Shown here: positions 39,201 through 54,200 of the stretch, in pieces
How the letters are laid out: every line of letters starts with the position of its first letter
Numbering within the stretch: position 1 is the stretch's first letter
Source of the DNA: Loripinus fragilis
Lineage: Eukaryota > Mollusca > Bivalvia > Lucinida > Lucinidae
Assembly (NCBI GenBank): GCA_964019695.1
Contig: OZ026516.1
Location: forward strand, 79,811,018-79,875,017
Length of the DNA stretch: 64,000 bases
Direction of reading: 5' to 3'
Notes under the pieces: model-generated
Seen by the model: the letters and a program-made list of their open reading frames with translations, nothing else
The model's database searches: none
Told to the model about the DNA's origin: nothing
Position numbers and translations under genes: made by a program

Positions 39201-42200
39201 AATTATCAAAGTGGCATAACTTTTCCAAAAAGTCCGAAGTAAACTTCAGTCCAGCTGAAACCCTGACATCCAATCAAAGAAATATTGTACCAGTGTTTGG
39301 TCACAAGTGCTACCCAAAGGGGCACACATTTACCATTTCTGTTACCATGGATATATTGCCATTTGCATGGTTCTTAGCAAGAGATGTACATATGTGGAGG
39401 TGTTTTATAGAAAATGTCAAAATTCAGACCTAACAATTAATACTGGGAGACTGACCATGTAGTTTCTGGGCTGGTATGAGCAAGAAGTGCTCACCATGTG
39501 TTTTGTATTATTGTCTTTTGAGTTGTCAAATTATTTGAAGGGATAATGAAATTGTCAGAAAGACTTTATTTAATTTAGTTAATAGTTAGACAAGTGCAGC
39601 ATGATACATGTGTACGTTAAATTAGGGTACTGTGTCTATCTCATCTTGGTTAATAGTCAGTGACTTCCCTACAAAAGGGGCCTCTATTGAAGGCTGACAT
39701 ATGCCCACTAAACTAATCAACTCGCTTTGAACAATCTTCAGGCTTGTCATAAGAAAAACAAGCAAATTCGCGGCGAGTTGAGATCCCTCCTCGAAATTAA
39801 TTCAGATTTTTTCATTGAAACTAAGATATCTAAATTCATTTATATTTAGGCATTCAAAGGGAAATAACTTCTCTAAACCCAATGATATCCTCATGAAACT
39901 TTCAAGCCCCATTACACTATGGTCATATGTACTCAGTATAAGTTTCATGAAATTAATTCTTAGAACTATTGCTAGCTAATTTATGGCTGAGGACAGAAAA
40001 ATCCAATGACATTTTGAAAACCAAAGGACAAATACTCCTCTATTATTTCTATTTCCTAGATATCCTGACCAAACTAAATGTGCTTTACCATATGGTCCTC
40101 GACGCGAGAAAACCTGTCTCCAGGGGGTTTGCGAACAACAAAGGCGCAAAGTATCATATCTAGACTTGCTTCAAGCGAAACCTAAGTTGGCCCCGGACTA
40201 ATAAAATGGCCATGGTGTGGTGGAATGGAAACATAAGCTAATATAAATAAAAGGAGTATGAAATGTTTTCTCCCGAATCTTTTGAGCCTTATTGCGAGAA
40301 AATTGTTTGTTTTTGCTCGATTGTTGTATTAGAGAAAAAAAGGCACATTCCTGCCTATGCATCCGCAAAGTCTGGTCAGTGCCCTTTGCTATTGGCTTTT
40401 AGAAAGGATAATAGCTAAACTTGCTACAGCTGTACATGCAAACTTTCAATTTTGAAGTTAGGTTCTGTGAGGAGACTGGTTTGAATCTCACTTTGTCGGA
40501 ACCTCGAAGACAGGTTTTCTCGCGTCAAGGCCCATATTACGGTCATAGGTACTCAGAATAAAATTCATGAAATTTGATCAATTGCTTACTTAGTTATGGT
40601 TGAGGATGGAATAAATTATTTAAATTTAAGCAATCAAATGGCAATAACTCTGCTGATACTCAGGATATCCTGACAAGCCTTCATGTGTTTAACCATGGTC
40701 ATATATACTCAGTATAAGTTTCATGAGATTCCATTCATTGCTTACTAAATTATGGCTGGGGGATCGAAAAAAATCATTGAAATTTAGGCAATCAAGGGGC
40801 AATACTGATGACACCCTGCTGAAACTACATAACCACACCATGTTTCATTAAATTCCATCCATTGGTTACCTAGTTATGGCGGAGGATGGAAAAAATCATT
40901 GAAAATTAGGCAATCAAAGGGCAAAAACTCTGCATACCTGATGACAACCCAATAAAACTTTACATGCATAACCTCACCATATATATTCAGAATAAGTTTC
41001 ATATTAAGGAAAGGCAAATTGGCAAATGAATCAATGCAATGTATGTCAACAACAAAGCCTTGAAAGGTGACAATCAGATTGTGCTTTTGCACAGTCTGAT
41101 CAGTGCCTTTGTTATTAGCTTCCTGAGTCTCTGTACATGTAGCTGAGCAGACTGACTTGACTTAATCAGAAACCCCGGACATGTTTTCTCGTGACTATTC
41201 CTAATATAACAAAAATTACCTTCAGCAGCTGAGAGGCGAGCCAGTAAGTTGTCTTCAAGTTCCTTGAGAGTTATCTTAAACTGGTTTTGTTGACGAGTCA
41301 AATCTGATTTTAACTTTTCAAGATCTGGTCTCTCCTTACTAACAACATCAGCTAAAAGTTGATCTTCAAGGCCATCTCTTGTGACAGTGAAGTTAATAAG
41401 TGTAGTCTGTGCCTGCATCTCTGGTTTATAATGTGGATTTGCCAACTTTGTGTGGAGAATAAGACGAAAGTCAGGATGATATTCCACCTCCTTATCACCC
41501 ATTTTGATAGCACGTCCCTTTTTTATCGTATTCCTTCCCAGCAGAGGATCAAGAACTGGGTCTAATGACTCCCCTATATTTTCAATCAAGACTACGTCAC
41601 CATTTGCAACGGCCCGCTCGATTGCATCCAGGTAACCCTTCTTATCTAAGTGCACTATTTTTAGGTCTGCCCCAAACCTGATTTTTATCCATTTTGCACC
41701 CTGCAGTTGGGGATCAATCATTAATGGCCATCTTTCACAGTTTGTAAGTATAGTGGCATTTTCTGAAGACATCCTGTCACTAGGTAAACCTTCATTATTC
41801 CAGGAAGCTATTGTTGCATCATCAGTGAGCAGTGATAAAGGATCCAAGCCATCAGACACGGGAATAGGGTATTTGAGGGTACTAAGGAAAGGCAACCAAC
41901 ATTTCTCTTGCAAATCTGTCCGATACAGCTTTGTAAAGCAGCCTACATATGAAACAAATGCTGTTATCATCAAGACATCACCAGGTAAACTTTTCTCTTG
42001 AACTCTGTATTCACTTACAGCTTCTGCCCATCGGACATTTTCTGATGCCAAACCTCCAACTAGACGATTAGCCAGTTCAATGGTTTTTGCTGTTGTATCT
42101 GCTTCTTGCTGACATCTCAATTTTTCATTAGTTGCCTTTTCAAATTCTGCAGTTAGTTGAGCAAGATCAGCTTCAAGAGAATTTATCTTATTTTTGATAA

Positions 42201-45200
42201 CACGTAGCTTCTCTGTAGCTGCTGCTAATTCAGAATTGGCTTGGTTTAAAGCTAATCTCTTGGGTTCTACTTCACAGAACACTGTGTAGTAAGACATGAT
42301 GTTAATGGCCCAAGAGCACATACCAGCTGCAGCCAGAGACTTGCTTCTTATAAAATCAGGCTCAAACTCAGGATCTGCTAGATAGGGTTGCACAGCTTTC
42401 TGGCAGTTTTCATGAATGTTGTCTTTGTCATAGTTGACCAAGTTATCCAAGAAAGCATCAACCTAAAAAATACAAATTTAAATCAATAGATATGCCTGGG
42501 CCAGGCTGCTAGCAAAATGTCTTCACTGATTGCATATATGTACAGTCATATTACCAATGAGCATCTCCAGTGGTGTTAGACACAAATTATTGGGTTATAA
42601 CAGGGTTCATACAGACTTGGCAAAACAAAATTCCCTGACATTTCCCTGACTTTTCCCTGACGCCAACCCAAATTTCCCTGACATAACCATACTCGCCAGG
42701 GAAACTTGGTTTTATTCAAACATTTGTCTATAGCTACAGTTTACAGTTCTTTTTTCCATTTTGAGTAATTATTTTGAACTTTGAAAAGTTTCCATTCAAG
42801 CTTTACAGCATTGGTATTTAGTAAATGACTTTTCAACAAAGAAATTTACAGATTGTCACATTACTATATGTTAAAAACTGCTGTCTTCTTTCAAAAAATT
42901 GGATGTTGACCACAAAATTTAATCACCTCTACAGCCACCCATAATGCAACCACTATATAGAGGAAAACAATTTAGCTGAATGTGGAATATTTCAATGTAA
43001 AAGCTAGAATGTTCAGAAAAAGTTTTTGATAACATTCAACTAAAGCCCTGAATATAGCAAGTTGTTGTCAGTGGAAAACACATGACGGACTTTGAGTGAT
43101 CAGAACAACTCACTTTGAGCACAAAGTGCTTAGGTGAGCTAATAAGAGGTTTAATGATTCAGAAAAGGTTTTTGATAACATTCCACTTAAGCCCTGAATA
43201 CAGCAAATTGTTTTCAGTGGAAAACACATGACAGACTTTGAGTGATCAGAACAACTCACTTTGAGCACAAAGTGCTTAGGTGAGCTAACAAGAGGCTTAA
43301 TGAGCTTAAACGGCTGACTTTATAGTTTTGGAAGATTTTTAGATTATCTGTTTTACGAGTATATGGGAGCAAGTGACCCCCCAGGTGTGGCGTCGGCCAG
43401 TTTTAACTTGTGGTCCCAGGGGCATGGGTGGCAGGATTTACATAGTTACCACTATGTATTGCTACAAACTAAATATAGAAGCTGTAGGTTTATGGTTTCC
43501 AAAGATTTTTTTAAAAGTTATTCCAGTCTATGGAAGCTATAGCTAAAGACCCTGAGGTTTCCACCAATTTAGAACCCAGGGGTATGGTTGGCATGATATA
43601 TGTTGGGGACCACCAAACATCTCTATAATACTTAGTATATAAGCTGTGGGCCTTATGGTTATGGAATAGAAGATTTCTAAAAAATTTCCAATTATAAATC
43701 TATGCGAGCTATTGATCCCCATGTGCATGACAAGTTTTCACCCAAGGGGCTTGATTGGCAGGATTTATGTAGGGGTCACTAGATATACTAAAAAAAATAA
43801 GCTATAACCTCATGGTCTAGAGAAGATATTTTTTATGTTTTTCCCATTGTAAGTCTATGGGAGTTTAATTGATCCACAGGGCCAGTTTGAATTCCAGGGG
43901 CTTGATTGGCAGGATGTTTGTTGTGGAGCACTAGATGTTGCTACATACTAAAAATATATAGTTTCAGAGAAAATTTTAAAGCATCTCCTAAAATAAGTCA
44001 ATGGAAGCTATTGATACACAAAATGTGGCCAGTTGTGACCCCAGGGCCTTGATTGGTAGGATTTATGCCAGGACCACTAGACATTACTACATAATAATAT
44101 AAACTGTGGGCCTCATGGTTTCAGAGAAGAATTTTAAAGTGTTTCAAATTATGAGTCTATACATGGGAGCAAAATGTTGTAATCAACTATGACAACCAGT
44201 TCCAACCCAATCAGGCCAAAAAACTAATGTACCGGTAGTCTTTCCCTCTACCTGATGATGCTTTACATGAAATTTGATTACATTTGGTCAACTGACATAA
44301 GAGACAATCTTCTTTGAAAATGTGAGTGGACAACCAATGGACGGACTGATGGATAAGGGATGCCGAACTATTGCCATGCTAATACCTCACTATGAGTCTG
44401 TGGCTCAAGTGAGCTAAAAAGAAAGTTTAGGAGGCAAGGGGAACCAAATCCTCCCATCTTCTTATGTTTAAAGCAATCTAGAAGCTATCAAAATGAATAA
44501 GCTTGCATCCAAAATGTTAAGAAAATTGCCCAAGTCACTTTCTGTTTCTCATCACTTTATACAAACTGGAAATCTAAAATTCCCTGACATTTCCCTGACA
44601 TTTTAGAAAACATTCATTTTTCCCTGACACAGCATAAAATTCCCTGACAATTCCCTGACCTTGAAAAAATTTAAATTTCCCTGACATTTCCCTGACGCGT
44701 ATGAACCCTGTATAATGGGTCTGAACCTTGTATCTCAAGTACTGGTAACACAAAGAATATATATTGTATTAAAAGGACTGAAGGCTGTAGGAGGAGTTGG
44801 TTTCACAAAGTATGCACTATTAGAGCATCCTTAAAAAATTCTTTGTTTCCAGTGACCTGACCGCCTCCTACACAAAATTTATTATGGCTGTTTCAGAGAA
44901 ATAATTTTTTTTAATTCTAATTTTAGACATTTTTTTCTTTATCTTAATGTCTTTTTAACAAATAAGTGGAAAAAACAAACCTACCTACCTACCCTCTAGG
45001 GCTGCGATGAAATGACATGATACAATACGTATCACGATACAGGTTTCTCGATAGGAAAGGTATCTCAATACTTTTCACCTTTACATAAGATTTAAGAATA
45101 AAAGAAAATTTCATACATATATACTGAAGGACTTATGGAATGCACCACCTGCTAATATGCTTATTTATTGTCAAAAAAGTATATTTAAATTATATGAAAA

Positions 45201-48200
45201 ATAAAATTGACAAGTTCCGTCATTTAGCTTGCATAAAGTTATAGCCATTTGTTCAGAAAATCGAAACGCTGTGGTTTATGGTTGCCTTTACGTCGCAATA
45301 ATTCTGAGAAACCCTAATTAAAAAAGTCACAGTGTACCAATACCTTCTATAATGAGCACAAAAATGATTTTGAACCTATGTCTGTTCTCGAAAGCAAAAA
45401 GGAAGAAACAATCAAATCATGAAGTTAAAGGCCTCTGGCAACGTTCGTTTTGTCTAGATGATGTCATTTACCTTTTGACGTAATTTGCCATTTAATATCC
45501 TAAGGAACAGGAATAATCAAAATATTTAATTGCCACCAGATACTCATTAATCCGTTGCATAAAGGACAAAAGTATCCCGACATGCACTACCATCATCCGC
45601 CTGTTATTGCAATTTGAAAAAAAAAGACTGACCATATGCTGACGTTAGCAAAGAGACGCTGCACCTAGGAGTGTAATAAAACGATTATTTCCGATACCGT
45701 TTGTGTTTTTCCATTGGTTAAAACATCTGGCTACGGGCTCAAAGTGTTTAATTTTAAAATCAATTAAACTCACAGACGACAAGTATTGAAAAACACTAAC
45801 GTGGGTGTTACGTCAGAATGAACAGCATGAGCAAATCGAATTTATGGCAAATGATGGTCCATTGAGTAAGGGGATAGAAAATGATACAGGAAACATCCTT
45901 GAATCAGAATTGTGGAATACAGTGAATGTATAATGATGCGTTTCTAAAGTCCCTCAGTATATATAGGCAATTCTAAAACTAGAGGATCTGAAGGTCCTGA
46001 AGTGCTCTCCTGATCTCCTAAACAATGTAACAAGAGGGCTAAGTGGCCCTAAATTGCTTTCCTGAGTTAAAGACAGATGGCCATGTCCCTGGTGACACCT
46101 CGGATGGGGGCCAATTTTTGGCCCCAGGGGCATATTTCGAACAAACTTGGTAGAAGTCTGTTAGGTCATGCTACATACCAAATATCAAGGCTCTAGGGCT
46201 TATGGTTTCAGACAAGAAGAATGTTCCATATTTTCCATATATAAGCCTATGTAAAACGTGGCGCCATAGGGGAGGGGCAATTTTTGGCCTCAGGGCATAA
46301 TTTGAACAAACTTGGTAGAGGTCTACTAGGTCTTGCTACATACCAAATATCAAGGCTCTAGGCCTTATGGTTTCAGACAAGAAGATTGTTTCATGTTTTT
46401 CCCTATATAAGGCTATGTAAAACATGTGACCCCCGGGGCAGGCCCATTTTTGGCCCCAGGGGGATAATTTGAACAAACTTGGTAGAGGTGATGTTACATA
46501 CCAAATATCAAAGCTCTAGGCCTTATGGTTTCAGAGGAGAAGATTTTTAAAGTTTTCATCTTGACAATCTATTTTAGGTTGCACTGCAAGCATTTCCTTC
46601 AAATATGTGAGAAAAAGCACAAAGTTATAAGCTACAGAAAATCCTGCTGGCTAATTCCATTTTTATACCTTTGACATAACTGTGCTCTTGGCTGCTTTCC
46701 AACTTCTGTCCTTTGGAACTTTCCCACCAGGAGCCAACAGACACATAACAGCAGCCAGTACATTTGTTACAGCAGGGGGAGGTGAACCAAATGACTTCAG
46801 CTCTGTCAAATTGCCCTAAAAGATCAATAACAAACATGTAGAGGCATTATTAATAAAACCAGTAAAGTTTTTAAGACATAATTAATCCCAGGTAGGGAAC
46901 CTACGTCATAGTCCTGTGACATAAACATTGAAACAGACCATTAGGGCTGCCACGTTTACACATGTAAACGGCACCATTTCTTGTTTCTGCAATAAACGTT
47001 TACAAAATTGACCTACTGCTTACACAAACTTAAGCATGTGACCAGCGTCGTGGTTTATTAATAGCATTTCTTAACGAAAATGTTCTCTTTAACTGGGAAA
47101 TGTCACATCTCTATCTGCCAGTATCTGGATCATCAATCAGATTGTTTGTTTTCTCTTATTGGGCTGTATTTGATAAAGTATCTACTGCAATTAGAAATTA
47201 CAGAGGACATACTCAACAGGCCATAAAAATGTCCAGAATATTGATTTGATTTCTTACGTCCCATCAACAATTTTTCATTCATATAGGGACGGGTTTAACT
47301 GGGTTGAACCAGTACCAAGCTAGGATAAATGTGTCTTGCTCAAGGACCACAATGCAGTTACACCGGTGAGGCTCAAACAAACCGCCCTTCGGTCTCGAGT
47401 CGAGCACCCTACCACTGAGCTACTGCGCTCCCTAGTTATGTCTTGTGTGTGTCCACTTATTAATTACACGCTTGTAACTGAAGAAAATGTCCGTAATGTA
47501 AGAGTCTGCACATGATGCAATTACTTTCGTAATTACTTGAAATGAGTTCTATCACAACACTTAACCAGAAACAATTTAGAATATTGGCACAAGGTACATT
47601 TTTCAAAGGGTTTTTAGGGAAAATATCGGCGATTTTACGGAGCTGCATAATGAAAAAAAAATTCTGGAAGTTATCAGTAAACAGAATCGTTTTGGTTACT
47701 GGAACTCGTGTAAACGGTTACCAAATTTCGTAAATGTGGCAGCCCTACCGACCACAATATTCTGATATTTTGAAGGAAAATGTCACATCAAAACATACCA
47801 GTCCCTTTGTTTTATGAGAAAAAGGGCACCGCAAGAGAAGAAAACTAATTTCAACTTTATTATCTCTTAATACTGGGTACCTTGATCCCTTATTACAGTT
47901 GACAACATTTAGCTACAAATGCTGGTATGCCTGTAAACATGTAAACACTTGATCGGAAGAGGCATCACTAGAAAATCTTCAGAGTATTACCAAACTTAAC
48001 CTAGGTCTTCTTGATATAATTAAGGCACACACCAAATAAGTAAAATCTTGTATTAGTTCACAAAAAAATAATCATTAGAAATTTAGTCCATGAAATAAAG
48101 CCACTGTACCAATAGATAAAATGAGATCTCGACGATTACCAAAAATATGCAAAACTATCTGAAAAGGGGTGATTTCAGTTTAACATTTTAGACTTGTCAA

Positions 48201-51200
48201 AAAGTTAAATAGTACTAGAAAAGGCCCCGCATAAGTGTGGGAAAAGGTTCTTTTAGCAAATATTGAAAAAAGGTCTCAGCTCAGCTAAGCATAGTATATG
48301 ATACATCGATAAGGGATCTTTCATGCGAACCAAACAATTATGTGTCTTGATCCACATCAGAACTAAGGGTGATACACAGCTATCTTTTGGGCTAGATACT
48401 TATATTTTTGCATGAGTTTTCATATGCATCCCTACTTTGTGTGTGCTAGCAGTCAAGGCTCTTGGGAGACTACCCGTAGCGATAAGTACCAAATTCTCAT
48501 GTGCTGGCTCAGTTACTTGTATTATGCAACTTGTCATATAAAAGTGTATAAGATAGATAGACAGTAAAACTGCAATTATAGGTTCTGGCTTTTGAGAGGA
48601 TTATAAGAATCCATCATGAGTGTGAGGGTAGGATACTAAAATTCGTCCCGAGGATCGCCGTTTGTCATCACGAGGCTTGCAGAGTGATGACAAACGGTGA
48701 TCATGGGGGACGGATTTTTCTATCCCACCTTTACACGAATAATGGATTCTTCTTGCTCACCATTAAATAACACAATTTTTAATTTAAAAACACTCCCATA
48801 AGTTGCTGAATACGGTGAGATGCGACATTATATGATGAGGTTACTTTAACATACCAATGACGTCACTTGACGATTGTCACGCGAGTTCCAATACAACCAA
48901 TGTACAGCCCTCACGTGCCAGCCTGGGTAAGATAACATGGGTATACTTAGATTTTCTATTCCAGGATAAAATATCAGATATCCTTATCCGGTGTGCAAGA
49001 AAAAAAGTTCTTTACACCATGTTAACAAGTACCTTATTGAGAGTGTTTAGAGCTACTTTAGCAGCTTCCAAGGCAGGTTCAGCTTTAGCCAAGTCAGCAG
49101 CACAATCCTTGGCTTTTCTTGAAACTTCGTCATTTATCTTTGACACCTTCTTCTCCTCTTCATCAGCAATAGCTTTCTCTTTGGAAACTTTCTCTGTCTC
49201 TGCTCCAACCACTTGAATCAATTTATTTGCATCTTCATTTTTCTGAGCTAATTCGACCTCTTGTGATGCAAGCTTAGACTTTAAGTCGTCTACCTGCAAT
49301 GACAGTATAATAACTGGCAATGAACACAATTAGTGATGATTCTTGGCTTCTTTTCTGTCATTGTGCTAGTGCCAGCAGAGAAACTGTCAGCTACTAGCCA
49401 AATCACTTTAAATATGATGATAACTTTGAGATCTGGGGCCTGTTGCATAAACCGTCATTAAAAGTTAATGCCAGATAAGTTGTCATGAAGTCTCTTTTAA
49501 CTTAATGCCGACTTTAACTCTGTTGCATAAAACTCCATTAAATTTTAGTCAACATTAAACTTCCGTTAAAGTTGTCATTAACTAAAGTACCTCAGTAGGT
49601 ACTTTAAAGCTGTTATTAAGCTGTACATGTGCATTTCCATGATTTGCAGCTGTTTTGTAATTCACTGAAAATTAGCAGTCAGTATCGTCTAACAAGCTAA
49701 AAAAGACTTCAAAATAATAATCACTATTATTTCAAAGTGGCTATTGGCTGAGGGGGGAGGATTGAGGGGACTACTCCAGTGACAAACTTGGTAGAGGTCC
49801 ACTAGGTGATGATACATACTAAATATCAAGCCTCTAGGCCTTGTGGTTTTAGACAAGAAGCTTTTTTAGTTTTTCCTATATAAGGGCTGTTTCACATATA
49901 CACCGAATCCGAACCGAAACCGAACCGAAACCGTACCGGCCACCGAATTGCATCGTTTCGTTTTCGGCAGACCTTTCACATATGAACCGAATCCGTGGAC
50001 GAAATCTAAGAAAATGTCTGTATAATTTGGACTTATTTCCCTCTCAGATAGCAGAAATACCATTACAATACAAATTGCTCCATATCACTGCATTAAGTTC
50101 GTGGTCTTTATAGTCGCTCAGGGTATTGTCCCACAAAAGTCTGTAGTAACCGGTATTGAGCTAGTAAAATAATTGCACAATTGTCTCGCTGGACAATCCA
50201 TCAATGGTTTTCATGATTACTAAGTTATATACAACGCACGTGGTTGTGTATGTGCAGATTTTATTAAAATTACCTGTCGTGTTTGCTGAAATTCAGCCAC
50301 CGAAACCGAAAAAAATAAAATCAAAATCGTGCACGTTTTCGGTTCGGCGTTCGGTTTCGGCGCATATGTGAAAGCGCCCACAGGGTTTAAGGCATTTTAA
50401 TTTTTCGGTTCGGTTTCGGTTCGGTTTCGGTGTGTATGTGAAATGGCCTTAAGCCTATGTAAAACATGTGACCCCGAGGCATAAACATGATAGAGGTCTA
50501 CTAGGGGATGCTACATACCAAATATCAAGGCTCTAGGTCTTGTGGTTTCAAACAAGAAGATTTTTTCATATTTTTCTATATATAAGCCTATGTAAATATG
50601 TGACCCCTGGTGCATGGCCATTTTTGGTCCCAAGGGCATAATCAGGGATGTGATTGCCCAGAAGAAGGAGGGGAGGATTTTTGAACACCAAAGGCGAAGC
50701 TGGGCTAGGGGAGTCCCCCTATCGCTCACCTGAATCCTTGTCAGGAGGAGAGGATGTTTACCACAAAATTCCCATTCTCCAACACTTAAGTCAATCTTGG
50801 GTATCCCTCAGATCATAACCAAAACCTATCAAGTCACTAAGTTCAATCAAATTATACTTATCTGCACAATTCAATGTCTGACCTTTTTATACAACCCAAA
50901 AGACCAGGGGTGTGCATAATGTCAAACATTTTAATTGCATGATGCGCCATAACCTTCTTCAGAAAAAAAAAAAGATTTTTACCTTTTGTCCCCATACAGG
51001 AGCCAAGGGTGTGTAGAAGGGCAAAACATTTGCATGCTTCATTCTAATTAATTTGATTTTGCAACATGACTACTTTCAGAAAAGAAAACAAATTAACCTT
51101 TTACTTATTGTTTGATTTGATTCTTTACTTCCCATCAACAATCTTTCAGTTAAACAGGGACAGGTCTTCCTGGGTTGAACCAGTACTAAGCTAGGATAAA

Positions 51201-54200
51201 TGTGTCTTGCTCAAGGACCTAATGCAGTGGCGCCGCTGAGGCCCGAACCCGCGGCCCCTCAGTCTTGAGTCAAGCACTCTACCACTGAGCCATTAGGCTC
51301 CCCAAATTAACCTTTTTACCAAACCCCAGGGGTTAAGGGTAAGTGCATGAGCAAAATACAGGTCAACCTCGTTATCTCAAAGTCCAAGGGAATGGAGAAA
51401 ATACTTATAGCCAAATTGTGACGTAACCAAAATACAGTATACATGTTGAATTTCGTTGAACCAGATTTCCTACGATATACATTTGCAGTGCAGACGTAGT
51501 AAAACTGTTTCTACTCAAAACTGGATTGAAATAAAGACAAATGAAAAATCTTTTGAGTTGTTTTATTTCCATTTTAATTACATAATAAATAAAATAAGCA
51601 AACATCAAACAAAACAAGTTAATATCTCTATATACGAGAGCATATAGATAGCTAAAAACGGAGATCTTTGCAGCACACATCACTGAAAAAACGTTTATAT
51701 TGTCGGAGCAGAACCACAGATATTCTAGCTGAATCAGATAAGGCTGCACTCTTGCAGTCTAATCAGAGTAATGCACATGAAGAAATATTTCACCTTTTAA
51801 TATCGAAACATCTCACAGCAATCTAAAGACTGTTAAAACATCTCTCATCAAAAGACACCGATGAACAATGTTAAATTTGAAAGGGACCGCTAATTTTCTG
51901 ATGCTCCAATCGAACACACCTGAGTGGTCACGTCAAGGTCAATCGGGCCCGGGTCAATTATCTACACAAACAGCTGATCAATTAACAACACACTATAACT
52001 AATTGGTGATTACTTGCAACAATGGATTAGTTGGGCTGAAATTAAGGCTATTGTTCGATCAATCAGGTAAATTACTTTGTTTGTCATTCGGACCGTTTCA
52101 CTTTTTGACCACTTCGATACAAGCAGTGGTAAACAAAGGGAAAATTGGCTCTAGGGAATGAAAAATCGCTTCGAAATAGCCGAGTTTTCATGATAACAGA
52201 GTTTGACATAAGCAAGGTCGAATTACAATGCAATATAGGTGAAAAATTCGGGAATGGATGATCACTTTGACATAGGCCGTGTATTCGAGATAGGCAACTT
52301 TGACATAACGAGGTCGACCTGTATTTGCTTATATGTTATTGTAAGCTGCATTCCCTTTAATTTGATATGCAACATGACCATATTCTGAAAAAGTTAATTT
52401 TATATTGGTTGGGAGGGGGGTCATTTTTGGGCCCAGGGGCATAGTATGAATAAACTTGGTAGAGTGTCCACAAGGTGAATGCTACATATCAAAGGCCTTG
52501 TGGTTTCAGACGAGAAGATTTTTTGTTTGTTTTCTTATTTAGCCTATGTGACCTCTGGGGCCAGGCCATTTTTGGCTCAAAGGTCATAATTTGAACAAAT
52601 GTGGCTGAGGTCCATGAGGTGATGCTACATAACAAATATCAAGGCTTTGACCTTGTTATTTCAGACAGGAAGAGTTTTTCATGTTTTCCCTATATAAGCT
52701 TTTGTTAAACATGTGACCCCTGGGGCAGGTCCATTTTTGGCCCCAGTGGTATAATTTGAACAAACTTGGTAGAGGTCCACTAGATGATGGATGCTACATA
52801 CCAAATATCAAGACTCTAGACCTTGTGGTTTCAAGCAAAAAGATTTTATCATGTTTTCCCTATATAAGCCTATGTAAAACATGTGACCCCCTCCCCCTGG
52901 CGGGCCATTTTTGACCCCAGGTGCATTATTTGAGCAAACTTGGTAGAGGTCCACTTGGTGATGCTACATACCAAATATCAAGACTCTAGGCCTTGCGGTT
53001 TCAGACAAGAAGCTTTTTTTAATGTTTTTCCTATATAAGCCTGGCTATGTAAAACATGTGACCCACGGGGCAAGGTCATTTTTGACCCAAGGGGTAATTT
53101 TTGAACAAACTTGGTAGACAAACAAGGTGTTGCTTTATACCAAATATCAAGGCTTTAGGCTTTGTGGTTTCAGACAAGAAGATTTTTTCACATTTTCCCT
53201 ATATAAGCCTATGTAAAACATGTGACCCCCGGGTGGAGCCATTTTTGGCCCCAGGGTTATAATTTGAACAAACTTGGTAGAGGTCCTCTAGGTGAAATTG
53301 ATGGAAATTGGCGAAACTATCACATCCCTGCATCTGTAATGTTTTTTTCTTCTTCCGTTTTGATGAGAAGCTATAGATTTAAAAAATATGTTGCAATTTG
53401 GTGCATTCTAGGGTCCTTTGTAGCTTTTACAATTTTGGTATTTTTGGGGGCAAATTAAAAAAAAATTATTCCAGTTTTGGCCCAATCTGCAGATGTTCGA
53501 ATCCATCAATGGCCGAGGTGTATTTTTCAATTATCTATCTATTGATTACTGCCGCATTAAATTATTTCACTAGAATCTCCCTTCAGAACAAAGCAGTTAC
53601 ATCCATATTCGCAGTCTCAAAGCGTCACTTTTGTAAATTGTGTACCAGAAAACATGATTTTGTTATTGTTGTTATTCTAAACACACAACTGCGGTAGCCA
53701 TTTTTGGCAAAGCAGAGATGCCAACCCTAAATGGAGTTCTTCAGGAATATGAAAGTCATTTTTCAGGAATCTGGGGACATTTTCTGGAATGCCACATATT
53801 TCGCCATAAAAGTACAAAATGCACTCACACAAGTTTCTTGTAAGACAAGCTTCAATATCGCCTAATACAGTACTTTCTTCCTCCTTCCCAAATGCATGGC
53901 TGAGAGCTTTACTTCAACTTCATGCATAATAATTTCCAGCCTTCAATTGGCTTCAGGAAGTGCCAACTGATGAATTTCAGCATCCACACGACTTTTTTTT
54001 GCCAAGGAATCCATTTTGTTTTGTATCACAGGCGGGTTCTCTGACTCGTAACTTTTTACCACCTAAAGTAACTTTTTCCAATAAATTACACACAAACAGT
54101 CTGTATTTTATTTTACTACCAGTTATCAGGTATCACCGGTGTAGAGGTAGAAGTAACACCCGTTATTTTTCTGGTACCATTTTAAAATCTTTATTTGCCG

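Larger units (their letters stand above)
42601..44710. mobile_element. 2.1-kb hAT-like non-autonomous element, CAGGG termini, TATAA duplication
   Basis: Ends CAGGGTTCATACA and its near-complement GTATGAACCCTG, flanked by tataa. TTCCCTGACA-type motifs are reiterated at both ends: six on the left up to 42685, eight on the right from 44578. Between them lies a captured tandem-core repeat (42980-44420). Its left end is 138 bp from the acceptor of exon 41220-42462. Confidence 0.85.

Noticed and set aside
39340..39360. Another X-box-like site (GTTACCATGGATAT)
   Set aside because: Only the left half-site is intact, and it is outside the giant elements.
41359..42001. Plus-strand open frames opposite the large dynein exon
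   Set aside because: Antisense shadows of a highly conserved minus-strand exon with clear domain motifs.
48857..49216. 119-codon plus-strand frame
   Set aside because: Its second half lies antisense to the CC1 exon. The low complexity of the coiled coil keeps the opposite strand open.
52400..53300. CRISPR-like regular repeats
   Set aside because: Head-to-tail units of about 170 bp without spacers in an intron-bearing eukaryotic context. Ordinary tandem repeat.
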